Shown here one piece after another: positions 45,532 through 56,074 of a DNA stretch of 64,000 nucleotides. The translations under genes were made by a program, and so were the position numbers. The notes under the pieces were generated by a model. It made no database searches and had not been told where the DNA came from. It saw only the letters and a list, made by a program, of their open reading frames with translations. The stretch lies in contig NZ_JACBYV010000001.1 of the NCBI RefSeq assembly GCF_013408425.1, forward strand, positions 5,084,001-5,148,000. Direction: 5' to 3'. This stretch comes from Pseudomonas flavescens. GTDB taxonomy: Bacteria > Pseudomonadota > Gammaproteobacteria > Pseudomonadales > Pseudomonadaceae. Positions within the stretch are counted from its first letter, which is position 1. Every line of letters starts with the position of its first letter.

Positions 45532-47580
45532 ATGAAAAGAGAAACCTCAAACAATGTGCTGGCGGGGACACGAGTTGGTGCCCTCGTAGCGGGGCTGTTC
45601 GTCGTCCTGATCATTTCGATCGTGATGCTGTTCGCCAACTTCGCGTATGTGAATACGCAAAGTAACTACGACACCGAGTACATCGGTCACGCTGGCGAGC
45701 TGCGCGTGCTGTCCCAGCGTATCTCCAAGGACGCCACCGAAGCGGCTGCGGGTACGCCTGCCGCCTTCGCCCTGCTGCGCGACGCGCGTAACGATTTCCA
45801 GGAGCGCTGGGCGTACCTCACCGACGGTAACGCGCAGAGCGGCTTGCCCGCTGCGCCTGCCGCCGTGCAGGAACAGATGGCTGCCGTGCAACAGGACTGG
45901 GACGGCCTGCGGCAGAATGCCGATGCCATCCTGGCCAGCGAGCAGACCGTTCTGTCGCTGCACCAGGTTGCCGCCACGCTGGCGGAAACCATTCCGCAAC
46001 TGCAGGTCGAGTACGAAGAAGTGGTCGACATCCTGCTGGAAAGCGGCGCGCCGGCTGCCCAGGTTTCGGTTGCCCAGCGCCAGTCGCTGCTCGCCGAACG
46101 GATTCTCGGCTCGGTGAACAAGGTCCTCGCCGGTGACCAGGATTCGGTTCAGGCCGCCGACATGTTCGGTCGTGATGCCAGCCTGTTCGGTCGCGTACTG
46201 AGCGCCATGCAGGAAGGCAACGCGGCGATGGAAATCGCCAAGGTGAGCGACCAGGAAGCTCTCGAGCGCCTGGCGGAAATTTCCGAGCTGTTCGAATTCG
46301 TTTCCGGTTCCGTGGACGAGATTCTGGAAACCTCGCCTGAGCTGTTCCAGGTTCGTGAATCGGCCAACACCATCTTCACCCTGTCGCAGACGCTGCTGGA
46401 CAAAGCCTCCACTCTGTCCGAAGGCTTCGAAGGCCTGGCTGCCGGTCGTTCGCTGAACACCGTCGCCGGTTACCTGCTGGGTGCCCTGGCGCTGGGTTCG
46501 ATTCTGATCATCGGCCTGGTGATGGTGCGTGAGACAAACCGCCGTCTCGCCGAAACCGCCGAGAAGAACGAGCGTAACCAGACTGCGATTCTGCGTCTGC
46601 TCGATGAGATCGCCGACCTCGCCGACGGTGACCTGACGGTGGCCGCGACGGTAACCGAGGACTTCACCGGTGCCATCGCCGACTCCATCAACTACTCCAT
46701 CGACCAGCTGCGTGACCTGGTAGCCACGATCAACCTGACCGCCGTTCAGGTAGCTGGCGCTGCCCAGGAAACCCAGGCCACGGCCATGCATCTGGCCGAG
46801 GCTTCCGAGCACCAGGCTCAGGAAATCGCCGGTGCTTCCGCGGCGATCAACGAAATGGCCGTGTCGATTGACCAGGTATCGGCGAACGCCTCGGAGTCCT
46901 CCGCGGTAGCGGAGCGTTCCGTAGCCATCGCCAACAAGGGCAACGAAGTCGTACACAACACCATCACCGGCATGGATAACATCCGTGAGCAGATCCAGGA
47001 CACCTCGAAGCGGATCAAACGCCTCGGTGAATCGTCCCAGGAGATCGGTGACATCGTAAGCCTCATCAACGACATCGCCGACCAGACCAACATCCTCGCA
47101 CTGAACGCCGCGATCCAGGCCTCCATGGCCGGTGACGCAGGCCGAGGCTTCGCCGTGGTAGCGGACGAGGTACAGCGCCTCGCAGAACGTTCCTCGGGCG
47201 CGACCAAGCAGATCGAGGCACTGGTAAAGACCATTCAGACCGACACCAACGAAGCCGTTATCTCCATGGAGCAGACCACCTCCGAAGTGGTACGTGGTGC
47301 TCGACTGGCACAGGATGCGGGTGTGGCACTGGAAGAGATCGAGAAGGTATCCAAGACCCTCGCGGCGCTCATCCAGAACATTTCCAACGCTGCACGTCAG
47401 CAGGCTTCGTCCGCTGGCCACATCTCCAACACCATGAACGTGATTCAGGAGATCACCTCGCAGACGTCGTCCGGTACCACGGCCACCGCCAAGAGCATTG
47501 GTAACCTGGCCAAGATGGCCAGTGAAATGCGTCATTCGGTATCCGGCTTCACCCTGCCACAAGACGGCGAGCAGGCCTGA
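45532..47580 (+). CDS. pilJ: Twitching motility chemoreceptor PilJ
   Basis: A 682-residue methyl-accepting receptor. First membrane helix about residues 18-40, periplasmic four-helix PilJ domains (about 41-305), second helix about 308-330 ([20 protein letters not shown]), HAMP (about 335-385) and the signalling domain with the hairpin tip [20 protein letters not shown]. It senses surface contact through pilin and controls ChpA. ATG at 45532, 85 bp after pilI, a gap without a visible promoter. Confidence 0.97.
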   Translation: MKRETSNNVLAGTRVGALVAGLFVVLIISIVMLFANFAYVNTQSNYDTEYIGHAGELRVLSQRISKDATEAAAGTPAAFALLRDARNDFQERWAYLTDGNAQSGLPAAPAAVQEQMAAVQQDWDGLRQNADAILASEQTVLSLHQVAATLAETIPQLQVEYEEVVDILLESGAPAAQVSVAQRQSLLAERILGSVNKVLAGDQDSVQAADMFGRDASLFGRVLSAMQEGNAAMEIAKVSDQEALERLAEISELFEFVSGSVDEILETSPELFQVRESANTIFTLSQTLLDKASTLSEGFEGLAAGRSLNTVAGYLLGALALGSILIIGLVMVRETNRRLAETAEKNERNQTAILRLLDEIADLADGDLTVAATVTEDFTGAIADSINYSIDQLRDLVATINLTAVQVAGAAQETQATAMHLAEASEHQAQEIAGASAAINEMAVSIDQVSANASESSAVAERSVAIANKGNEVVHNTITGMDNIREQIQDTSKRIKRLGESSQEIGDIVSLINDIADQTNILALNAAIQASMAGDAGRGFAVVADEVQRLAERSSGATKQIEALVKTIQTDTNEAVISMEQTTSEVVRGARLAQDAGVALEEIEKVSKTLAALIQNISNAARQQASSAGHISNTMNVIQEITSQTSSGTTATAKSIGNLAKMASEMRHSVSGFTLPQDGEQA

Positions 47581-47606
47581 TCGACTGCCGGGCGGCGCAT
47601 TGAACG

Positions 47607-48497
47607 ATGCGCTGCGCGGCAGACGCAGGCGTGAGCGAGGTGCACGACATGCAGTCAGGCGTCTGGGCCCTGCAACCGTTGGCGGACATGTCCGCCACGG
47701 AGTTCCGTGACTGGCAACAGTTGCTGGAATCACGGCTCGGCATGGTGCTCAACGAGCAGCGCCGGATCTTCCTGCAGACCAACCTCAGCACGCGCATGCG
47801 CGAACTGGGCATCAGTGATTACGCCAGCTATTACCGGCAGGTCACCGATGGCCCGCGCGGGGCGGTGGAATGGGCGAATCTGCTGGATCGGCTGACCGTG
47901 CAGGAAACCCGCTTCTACCGGCATCCGCCCTCGTTCGAGGTGTACGAAGCCTACGTCGCCCGCCGCGACGAACAGGGGCTGGATGCACCGCTGGCGATCT
48001 GGAGCGTGGGTTGCTCCAGTGGTGAAGAACCCTACTCGCTGGCCATTGGCGCCAGCGAGGTACTGGGTGCTGAGGGGTTGTTCGGTGTCACCGGCACCGA
48101 TATCAGCCGCAGTGCCCTGAGCAAGGCGCGAGATGGTCTGTACGACGTGCGCCGTTTGCAACAGATGGATGAAAGCCTGCGCGAACGCTACTTCCAGCAG
48201 CAGGCCGATGGACGCTTCAAGGTGTTACCAGGGCTGGCTGCGCGAGTGTGCTGCGCCAAGCTCAATGTGCTGGAGTTGGACAAAGCGCCAATGACCGGCA
48301 TGGACGTTATTTTTTGCCAGAACTTGCTGATTTACTTTCGTCGCTGGCGGCGCCGCGAGATCCTCAACCGCCTGGCCGAGTGCCTGGCGCCTGGGGGCTT
48401 GCTGGTGGTCGGAGTGGGCGAGGTGGTCGGTTGGCAGCACCCGGACATGCTTCCGGTCGCCGATGAGCGAGTGCTGGCGTATACCCGCAAGGGCTAA
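47607..48497 (+). CDS. pilK: Chemoreceptor methyltransferase PilK (CheR-like)
   Basis: A 296-residue CheR-type methyltransferase that methylates PilJ. The SAM site is APLAIWSVGCSSGEEPYSLA (about residues 128-147), followed by TGTDISRSALSKARDG and the FCQNLLIYF motif. The start is not certain: ATG at 47607 has no ribosome site, GTG at 47631 or ATG at 47649 (GAGG 8 nt upstream, opening MQSGVWALQPLADM) may be used. Lies 26 bp after pilJ. Confidence 0.92.
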   Translation: MRCAADAGVSEVHDMQSGVWALQPLADMSATEFRDWQQLLESRLGMVLNEQRRIFLQTNLSTRMRELGISDYASYYRQVTDGPRGAVEWANLLDRLTVQETRFYRHPPSFEVYEAYVARRDEQGLDAPLAIWSVGCSSGEEPYSLAIGASEVLGAEGLFGVTGTDISRSALSKARDGLYDVRRLQQMDESLRERYFQQQADGRFKVLPGLAARVCCAKLNVLELDKAPMTGMDVIFCQNLLIYFRRWRRREILNRLAECLAPGGLLVVGVGEVVGWQHPDMLPVADERVLAYTRKG

Positions 48498-48511
48498 GAA
48501 ACGGAGTGTGT

Positions 48512-51500
48512 ATGGGTGATCGGCACGACTATGTCGCCCTGGAATGGGTCAAGGGCGAAATCGCGGAAACCCTGAAGCAGGCGCGACAGGCTCTGGAGGC
48601 GTTCGTCGAGAATCCGCAGGATTCGACACGCATGCGTTTCTGCCAGACCTATGTGCATCAGGTTCACGGCACCCTGCAGATGGTCGAGTTCTTCGGCGCG
48701 GCATTGCTCGCCGAGGAAATGGAGCACCTGTCCCAGGCGCTGATCGATGGTCGCGTGGCCAATCAGGGCGAGGCGCTGGAAGTGCTGATGCAGGCGATCC
48801 TGCAACTGCCTATCTATCTGGATCGCATCCAGACCGCCCGCCGCGATCTGCCGATGGTCGTGCTGCCGTTGCTCAACGACCTGCGCGCTGCGCGGGGCGA
48901 GAAGCTGCTGTCGGAAACCAGCCTGTTCTCTCCCGATCTGTCCGCCCGCGCCTCCGCTCTTTCGCCTGAGTCGCTGACCCAACTGCGTACCGCCGAGCTG
49001 CCAGCCTTGCTGCGCAAGCTTCGGCAGATGCTGCAGGTCGCGCTGGTCGGGGTCATCCGCCAGCAGGATCTGGGCACCAACCTTGGCTACATGGCGCGGG
49101 TTTTCGCGCGCCTGGAAACCCTGTGCAAGGATTCGCCCCTCGAGTCGCTCTGGCAGATCGCATCGGGCGTGGTCGAAGGGCTGTCCAATGGCAGCGTGGC
49201 CAACGGTACGTCCGTACGCACGCTGTTGCGCCAGGTCGACAAGGAACTCAAGCGTCTGACCGAGCAGGGCGCCGATGGCATCAACCAGCCGGCGCCTGAC
49301 GAACTCACCAAGAACCTTCTGTTCTATGTCGCCAAGGCGTCGCCACAGTCACCGCGCAACCGCGTGCTGCGAGATCGCTACAGCCTCGACGACGCGCTGC
49401 CTGATCATGATGTGGTCGACGAGGAACGCGCCCGCCTGGCTGGTCCTGACCGCGATGCGATGCGCTCGGTGGTTGGCGCGCTGTGCGAAGAACTGGTTAG
49501 GGTCAAGGACAGCCTCGACCTGTTCGTGCGTAGCGACCGTGCCAAGGTTGCAGATCTCGAGGCGCTGCTGGTGCCTCTCAAGCAGATCGCCGATACCCTC
49601 GCCGTGCTCGGCTTCGCCCAGCCGCGCAAGGTCATCGTCGACCAGCTCGATGTCGTGCGTGCCCTGGCGCAAGGTGCTCAGGAACCCAGCGATGCGGTGC
49701 TGATGGACGTGGCCGGTGCGCTGCTTTACGTCGAGGCCACACTGACCGGCATGGTCGGCCAGAACGACAGCGGCAAGCGTGAGGAAAGCCACCTGCCGAC
49801 CACCGACGTGGGGCAGATTCACCAGCTGGTGATCAAGGAAGCGCGCAATGGCCTCGAACAGGCCAAGGACGCGATCATCGAATTCATCGCTTCGCAATGG
49901 AACCACGAGCACCTGGCCCGCGTGCCGGAACTCCTGACCCAGGTGCGTGGCGGGTTGGCAATGATCCCTCTGGATCGCGCCGCCGCTCTGCTCAACGCCT
50001 GCAACCGCTACATCCAGGAGCAACTGCTGGCCCGCAAGGCGGTGCCGAACTGGCAGAACCTCGATACCCTGGCCGACGCCATCACCAGCGTCGAGTACTA
50101 CCTGGAGCGCCTCTCCGAGGATCACGCGACTCAGGGCGACCTGATTCTCGATGTCGCCGAGGAAAGTCTCGCGGCACTCGGCTATCCGCTGCAGGAAAAA
50201 CCGTCGATTCTCGATGCCGCATCGTTCGACGAAGAGCCCGCGCCGCTGGATGACCCGCTGCACGATATCGATGTGCTGGCCGCGCCGGTTCTCGACAGCG
50301 TCGTTGAAGAGCCCGCACCGCGTAGCGATGAAGCACCGCTCGCCGAGGCGCTTCCAGCCGATGAGCCAGCGCTCGAGCTTGGCGACCCCGACACGGCTTT
50401 TACTGCTGACGACAGCTCATCGGTGGCCGACGACAGCTGGCCGCAGAGTGATGACGCCCAGCCCCAGGCGCCGCTTGCCGCCGAGCCCGAGGCGGCTTGG
50501 TCTTCAGCCGCGCAAACTGCCGATACCGAAGAGCAGGATCATCCCCGCGCCGATGCACGGGCATCGGTGGCCGATGACAGCTGGCCGCAGGACAACGACG
50601 AGTTGCCTCGGACCGTGCTCTCTGCCGAACCCGAGACGGCGCCGCCGACCATCGATCTTGGCGATCTGGATGAAGATCCTTACGCCGATGCGAAGGCCTC
50701 GATCGCCGACGACAGTTGGTCGCTGGACGACAGCGACCTGCTCGTCGACGAGCCAGACCGCTCGCCTTTGACCCTGGATGACGCGGCGCTTTCCGCAGCC
50801 GAGCCTGTGGATCTTGGTGAACTCGACGCCCTGTCTGGCACGGATCGCAAGCCGTCGCTGGCCGATGATGGTTGGTCTTTCGATCTCGACGAGCAATCGT
50901 CCGGCCTGTCGCAAACGCCTGACCTGCAGCAGCCACAGGGCGCGGCAGAGGATACGCTGTGGTCGCTCGAGGAACTGGAGACTCGCCTCGATCTGGTCGA
51001 TATCGATCGTCCAGCCAATGAGCTGCCCGCCCTGGATCTGCCTTCAGAGGGCTTCGAAGAGCAGCCGCTGGAGCTCGAATCGCTGGATCTCGATACCGAC
51101 ACTGACGTGCAGTGGGACGACGTCGATCTGGCCGATCTGCAACTGCCGGAAGTCGAATTGCCCGGTATGCCCGAGCCTGCCGTGCTCGAGGCGCCTGCCG
51201 CGGACAAAGCCATTTCCATGGCCGACGTGATGGCCGCTCCGGTGCAGGCGATCAATCCGCCAGCGCTGGACGTGCCGCCAAGCCTGCTGCCGCCGCCTGC
51301 CGACGAAGAACCTATCGATGAAGAGCTGCGTGAAGTCTTTATCGAAGAAGCGGGCGAAGTTCTGGAAACCATCGCCGAGTTCCTGCCGCGCTGGTGCGCC
51401 GATACCGAGGACCGGGAAGCGCTGATCGAAGTGCGTCGTGCCTTCCACACCCTCAAGGGCAGTGGCCGCATGGTACGTGCGCTGGTCATCGGCGAGCTGG

Positions 51501-54500
51501 GCTGGTCGATAGAGAACCTGCTCAACCGCGTGCTCGACCGCAGCATCCAGCCGGGTGCCGAGGTCCAGCAGGTCATCGGTCAGGTCGTCGCTCTGATGCC
51601 TGAGCTGGTCGATGAGTTCGCCGCTCAAGCCCAGCGTCAGCGTGATGACGTGGACCGCCTGGCCGCCGACGCGCATGCGCTGGCCAAGGGGCTTAGCCTC
51701 CCAAAGCATGACGCCCCGGCTGCCGCGGTAGCCGAGCCCGCGGGCGAGATCGAGGCTGCCGCTGCCGTTGTCGATGAAAGCGAGGTGCTGGATCCGCAGT
51801 TGCTGGAGATTTTCCGCAACGAGGCGGAAACCCACCTCGAAACCCTGTCCGCGTTTCTCGATGACTGCGCACGGGAGCTGCCGCAGCCGGTGACCGATGA
51901 CCTGCAGCGTGCCCTGCATACGCTCAAGGGCAGTGCCTACATGGCCGGCATCCTGCCAATGGCCGAAGTCGCTGCGCCGCTGGAGAAGATGGTCAAGGAG
52001 TTCAAGGCCAACCTGCTGCCGCTGGATCTAGCCGAAGCCGAAGTGCTGGTCGAAGCCCAGGCGCTGTTCCGTCAGGGGCTGGCGCAGCTGGAAAGCGATC
52101 CGTTGCGGCCGCTTCCCGGTACCGAGGCATACCTGGAGCGCGTGCAGCAGTTGCATGACAAGCGTATCCAGCATGCCGAGAGCCAGCGCCAGGATGTACC
52201 GGGCGAAAGCCGCGATCCGCAGCTGATCAGCATCTTCCTCGCCGAAGGCATGGATATCCTGCTGGATGCCGAAGATTTGTTGCGCCGCTGGCGCGAGCAC
52301 CCCTCCGAACGTCAGGAGCTCAGTGCGCTGCTGGAGGAGCTGACGACCCTCGGCCGCGGTGCGGAAATGGCCGAACTTCCGCAGATCGACGAGCTGTGCG
52401 AGGCACTGCTCGATCTTTACGGTGCGGTGGAAGACGGCAGCCTGGCGGTCAGCGAGCGTTTCTTCGATGAGGCCGAGCAGGCCCACGAAGCCCTGGTCAG
52501 CATGATGGATCAGGTCGCGGCCGGCCTCGAGGTCAGTGCCAGCCCCGAACGCGTCGCCGCGTTGCGGGCCCTGTTCGATGAAGCGCTCGATCCCGCCAAG
52601 CTGGCACTGCTCTCTGGAGACGTGCCCGGTTTGCAAGTGGTCGAGCTCGATGAAGCCACCCGTGCTCTGGAAGAATCTCTGGGCGTCGATGCGGCCAATG
52701 ACGAGAGCAGCGATTCGACACTGCCAGTCGATGCAGCCGACGACGAACTGGTGTCCATCTTCCTCGAAGAAGCCGTGGACATTCTCGACAGCGCCGGTCT
52801 GGCCCTGGAACGCTGGTTGGCGGAGCCGGACAATCGTACCGCGCTGTCTTCACTGCAACGTGACCTGCACACCCTCAAGGGCGGGGCGAACATGGCCGGG
52901 GTGGTGCCGATCGGCGAGTTGGCCCATGAGCTCGAAGCGCTTTACGAGGGGCTGGTAGATCGTCGCTATGGCGTATCGCCCTTCGTCACCGACAGCCTGC
53001 AGCAGGGCCATGCCCTGCTGGTCAGCATGCTCAACAGCCTGCATCAGCGCCAACCCGCGCAGCATGCGGATGAGCTGGTCACGGCGATTCGTCAGTTCCG
53101 CCAGCGTGGCGGGCAGGACGAGCTGGCCGTGGAGACGCATGTGCCGCCGTCGCCAGAGCCGCTCGATGCGTTCGAACCGCAGCCTGAAGACACTGCGCCG
53201 ATCGAGCCCTACGACGCGCCGCTCATCGAGCCATTGAACATGGCTGACAACGTCCAGCCCGCAGAGCCGCTGCAGCCTCAGCAAGCTGCGGTGAGCGACG
53301 ATCGTGATCCGGAACTGGTGGAAATCTTCCTCGAAGAGGGTTTCGACATCATCGACAGTGCCGGCGCGGCGCTGTCGCACTGGATGGATGACGTCGACAA
53401 CAGCCTCGACCTGGAATCGCTGCAGCGCGATCTGCACACCCTCAAGGGTGGTGCGCGGATGGCCGAAATCCGCGAGATCGGTGACCTGGCCCACGAACTG
53501 GAGTTCCTCTACGAGGATCTCGGCAATGGCCGTCTGCGCGCCAGCCCCATGCTCTTCGAGCTGTTGCAGGCCTGCCATGACCGCCTGGCGGAGATGCTCG
53601 ATGCGGTGCGTGCCCATCGCCCTGTACCCGGTGGCGACGAGTTGATCGAAACCATCCGCCGCTTGCGCGCCAACCCCGACGAGCAGCTCAGCATGCCCAC
53701 CGCGGTACCGTTGCGTGCGGTTCACGACGAGGCGTTTGATAACGAGGAGGACATTCTCGATATCTTCCTCGAAGAAGCAGACGAATTGCTCGAAGCGATG
53801 GAAGCAGGCATCGGTCGTTGGGAAGAGCGCCGTGACGACACGGGCGCCATCGATGAATTGCTGCGTGTGCTGCACACCCTCAAGGGCGGTGCACGCCTCG
53901 CCGGGCAAAAACACCTGGGTGACCAGAGCCACGACCTGGAACAGCACCTCACCGAAGCCCAGATCCAGGGTGCGCCCTGGCCGGAAAGCCTCTACCTCGA
54001 CGTGCAATCCGGTTTCGAGGGGCTGCAGAAGAGCCTCGACGAGTTGCGCCTGCGTTTGCAGCAACAGCCTGTGGATGAGCGCCCCGCGGAGCCGGAGCAA
54101 GCCCCCGTTCGTGCGGTGACCTCCATCGTTGCCGCCAGTGAGCAGCCTGTCGCGCACGCCCAGCATCGCGTGCTGCCTTTCGTGCAGCGTGCCGAGGCGG
54201 CAGCTGAAGAAGCGGCCTCTCGCCGTGCGCCGCAGGAGCTGGTCAAGGTGCCGGCGGATCTGCTCGAAGGCCTGGTCAACCTGGCGGGTGAGACTTCGAT
54301 CTTCCGTGGGCGTGTCGAACAGCAGGTCAGTGACTTCGGCTTCACGCTCAGCGAGATGGAAGCCACCATCGACCGCGTGCGTGATCAGTTGCGCCGTCTC
54401 GATACCGAGACCCAGGCGCAGATTCTCAGCCGTTATCAGGCCGAGGCGGAGCGCGCTGGCTACGAAGATTTCGACCCGCTGGAAATGGACCGCCATTCTC

Positions 54501-56074
54501 AGCTGCAGCAGTTGTCGCGAGCCCTCTTCGAGTCGGCTTCCGACTTGCTGGATCTGAAGGAAACCCTGGCGTCGCGTAACCGCGATGCGGAAACCCTGCT
54601 GCTGCAGCAGGCGCGGGTCAATACCGAGTTGCAGGAAGGGCTGATGCGTACGCGCATGGTGCCTTTCGATCGTCTGGTGCCACGCCTGCGGCGTATCGTT
54701 CGTCAGGTCGCCAGCGAACTGGGCAAGCAGGTCGAGTTCATCGTCGGCAACGCCGATGGCGAGATGGACCGCACGGTGCTGGAACGTATCGTCGCACCGC
54801 TCGAACACATGCTGCGCAACGCCGTCGACCATGGCATCGAGAGCACGGCTGCACGCCGCGATGCCGGCAAGCCGGAGCAGGGCAGCATCCGCCTTGGCCT
54901 GTCCCGCGAGGGCGGCGACATCGTGCTGACCCTCAGCGACGATGGCGCCGGTATCAACCTCGACGCCGTCCGTCGCAAGGCCATCGAACGCGGCCTGATG
55001 GACGCCGGTGCCGATCTCAGCGAACACGAGATTCTGCAGTTCATCCTCGAGGCCGGTTTTTCCACCGCCGAAAAGGTCACGCAGATTTCCGGGCGTGGCG
55101 TCGGCATGGATGTGGTCAACGCCGAGGTCAAGCAACTCGGTGGCTCCATGAGCATCGACTCGGTCGCTGGTCAGGGCACCACGTTCCGCATCCGTCTGCC
55201 GTTCACCGTATCGGTCAACCGCGCGCTGATGGTGCTCTCCGGCGAAGATCTGTACGCCATCCCGCTGAACACCATCGAAGGTATCGTGCGGGTTTCGCCC
55301 TACGAACTGGAGGCCTACTACGGTCCGGACGCGCCGCGTTTCGAATATGCCGGCCAGGCCTATGAGTTGCGCTACCTGGGTGACCTGCTGAACAACGGTC
55401 AGCATCCCAAGCTGGTTGGCCAGAGCCTGCCGTTGCCGGTGATCCTGGTTCGCTCCAGCGAGCACACGGTGGCGGTGCAGGTGGACTCGCTGGCCGGTTC
55501 GCGGGAGATCGTGGTGAAGAGCCTGGGGCCGCAGTTCGCTACGGTGCACGGTATCTCCGGCGCGACCATCCTCGGCGACGGCCGCGTGGTGGTGATTCTC
55601 GACCTGCTGGCGACCATCCGTGAGCTGCATGCGCATCTGCAGTATCAGGTACGTCCACGACTGTCCGCCGACGCTGGCGCGGCGCTCGAGGCCGAAGTGG
55701 AGCGTCCGACCCTGGTCATGGTGGTGGATGACTCGGTGACCGTACGCAAGGTCACCAGCCGACTGCTGGAGCGTAACGGCATGAACGTGCTGACCGCCAA
55801 GGATGGGGTCGACGCCATCGCCCAGCTTCAGGAACATCGCCCGGACATCATGCTGCTGGACATCGAGATGCCGCGCATGGACGGTTTCGAAGTCGCCAAC
55901 CTGATCCGTCACGATGAAGGGCTGAAGGATTTGCCGATCATCATGATCACCTCGCGTACCGGTGAGAAGCACCGTGAGCGCGCCGTGAGCATCGGCGTCA
56001 ACGAATACCTCGGCAAGCCCTACCAGGAGTCGCTGTTGCTGAGCGCCATCGAAAAATGGGCGAAACGCCCATGA
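48512..56074 (+). CDS. chpA: Chemosensory hybrid kinase ChpA
   Basis: A 2520-residue CheA-type kinase. Eight phosphotransfer-like sites are seen: His52 (VHQVHGTLQ), Thr476 (LLTQVRGGLAM), His979 and His1136 (HTLKGS), Thr1278 (LTTLGRGAEMA), His1453, His1642 and His1788 (HTLKGG). The kinase core follows: dimer region from about 1910, NAVDHGIES, DDGAGINLDAV and GRGVGMDVVNAEVKQ, then a CheW domain and a C-terminal receiver with Asp2450 (LLDIEMPRMDG). An acidic linker (about 600-930) carries four ADDSW-like repeats. ATG at 48512 behind ACGGAG. It phosphorylates PilG and PilH. Confidence 0.97.
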   Translation: MGDRHDYVALEWVKGEIAETLKQARQALEAFVENPQDSTRMRFCQTYVHQVHGTLQMVEFFGAALLAEEMEHLSQALIDGRVANQGEALEVLMQAILQLPIYLDRIQTARRDLPMVVLPLLNDLRAARGEKLLSETSLFSPDLSARASALSPESLTQLRTAELPALLRKLRQMLQVALVGVIRQQDLGTNLGYMARVFARLETLCKDSPLESLWQIASGVVEGLSNGSVANGTSVRTLLRQVDKELKRLTEQGADGINQPAPDELTKNLLFYVAKASPQSPRNRVLRDRYSLDDALPDHDVVDEERARLAGPDRDAMRSVVGALCEELVRVKDSLDLFVRSDRAKVADLEALLVPLKQIADTLAVLGFAQPRKVIVDQLDVVRALAQGAQEPSDAVLMDVAGALLYVEATLTGMVGQNDSGKREESHLPTTDVGQIHQLVIKEARNGLEQAKDAIIEFIASQWNHEHLARVPELLTQVRGGLAMIPLDRAAALLNACNRYIQEQLLARKAVPNWQNLDTLADAITSVEYYLERLSEDHATQGDLILDVAEESLAALGYPLQEKPSILDAASFDEEPAPLDDPLHDIDVLAAPVLDSVVEEPAPRSDEAPLAEALPADEPALELGDPDTAFTADDSSSVADDSWPQSDDAQPQAPLAAEPEAAWSSAAQTADTEEQDHPRADARASVADDSWPQDNDELPRTVLSAEPETAPPTIDLGDLDEDPYADAKASIADDSWSLDDSDLLVDEPDRSPLTLDDAALSAAEPVDLGELDALSGTDRKPSLADDGWSFDLDEQSSGLSQTPDLQQPQGAAEDTLWSLEELETRLDLVDIDRPANELPALDLPSEGFEEQPLELESLDLDTDTDVQWDDVDLADLQLPEVELPGMPEPAVLEAPAADKAISMADVMAAPVQAINPPALDVPPSLLPPPADEEPIDEELREVFIEEAGEVLETIAEFLPRWCADTEDREALIEVRRAFHTLKGSGRMVRALVIGELGWSIENLLNRVLDRSIQPGAEVQQVIGQVVALMPELVDEFAAQAQRQRDDVDRLAADAHALAKGLSLPKHDAPAAAVAEPAGEIEAAAAVVDESEVLDPQLLEIFRNEAETHLETLSAFLDDCARELPQPVTDDLQRALHTLKGSAYMAGILPMAEVAAPLEKMVKEFKANLLPLDLAEAEVLVEAQALFRQGLAQLESDPLRPLPGTEAYLERVQQLHDKRIQHAESQRQDVPGESRDPQLISIFLAEGMDILLDAEDLLRRWREHPSERQELSALLEELTTLGRGAEMAELPQIDELCEALLDLYGAVEDGSLAVSERFFDEAEQAHEALVSMMDQVAAGLEVSASPERVAALRALFDEALDPAKLALLSGDVPGLQVVELDEATRALEESLGVDAANDESSDSTLPVDAADDELVSIFLEEAVDILDSAGLALERWLAEPDNRTALSSLQRDLHTLKGGANMAGVVPIGELAHELEALYEGLVDRRYGVSPFVTDSLQQGHALLVSMLNSLHQRQPAQHADELVTAIRQFRQRGGQDELAVETHVPPSPEPLDAFEPQPEDTAPIEPYDAPLIEPLNMADNVQPAEPLQPQQAAVSDDRDPELVEIFLEEGFDIIDSAGAALSHWMDDVDNSLDLESLQRDLHTLKGGARMAEIREIGDLAHELEFLYEDLGNGRLRASPMLFELLQACHDRLAEMLDAVRAHRPVPGGDELIETIRRLRANPDEQLSMPTAVPLRAVHDEAFDNEEDILDIFLEEADELLEAMEAGIGRWEERRDDTGAIDELLRVLHTLKGGARLAGQKHLGDQSHDLEQHLTEAQIQGAPWPESLYLDVQSGFEGLQKSLDELRLRLQQQPVDERPAEPEQAPVRAVTSIVAASEQPVAHAQHRVLPFVQRAEAAAEEAASRRAPQELVKVPADLLEGLVNLAGETSIFRGRVEQQVSDFGFTLSEMEATIDRVRDQLRRLDTETQAQILSRYQAEAERAGYEDFDPLEMDRHSQLQQLSRALFESASDLLDLKETLASRNRDAETLLLQQARVNTELQEGLMRTRMVPFDRLVPRLRRIVRQVASELGKQVEFIVGNADGEMDRTVLERIVAPLEHMLRNAVDHGIESTAARRDAGKPEQGSIRLGLSREGGDIVLTLSDDGAGINLDAVRRKAIERGLMDAGADLSEHEILQFILEAGFSTAEKVTQISGRGVGMDVVNAEVKQLGGSMSIDSVAGQGTTFRIRLPFTVSVNRALMVLSGEDLYAIPLNTIEGIVRVSPYELEAYYGPDAPRFEYAGQAYELRYLGDLLNNGQHPKLVGQSLPLPVILVRSSEHTVAVQVDSLAGSREIVVKSLGPQFATVHGISGATILGDGRVVVILDLLATIRELHAHLQYQVRPRLSADAGAALEAEVERPTLVMVVDDSVTVRKVTSRLLERNGMNVLTAKDGVDAIAQLQEHRPDIMLLDIEMPRMDGFEVANLIRHDEGLKDLPIIMITSRTGEKHRERAVSIGVNEYLGKPYQESLLLSAIEKWAKRP

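Noticed and set aside
45547..47733. A 728-codon open frame antisense to pilJ
   Set aside because: Same explanation: the frame mirrors the coiled-coil codons of pilJ and shows no recognisable domain.
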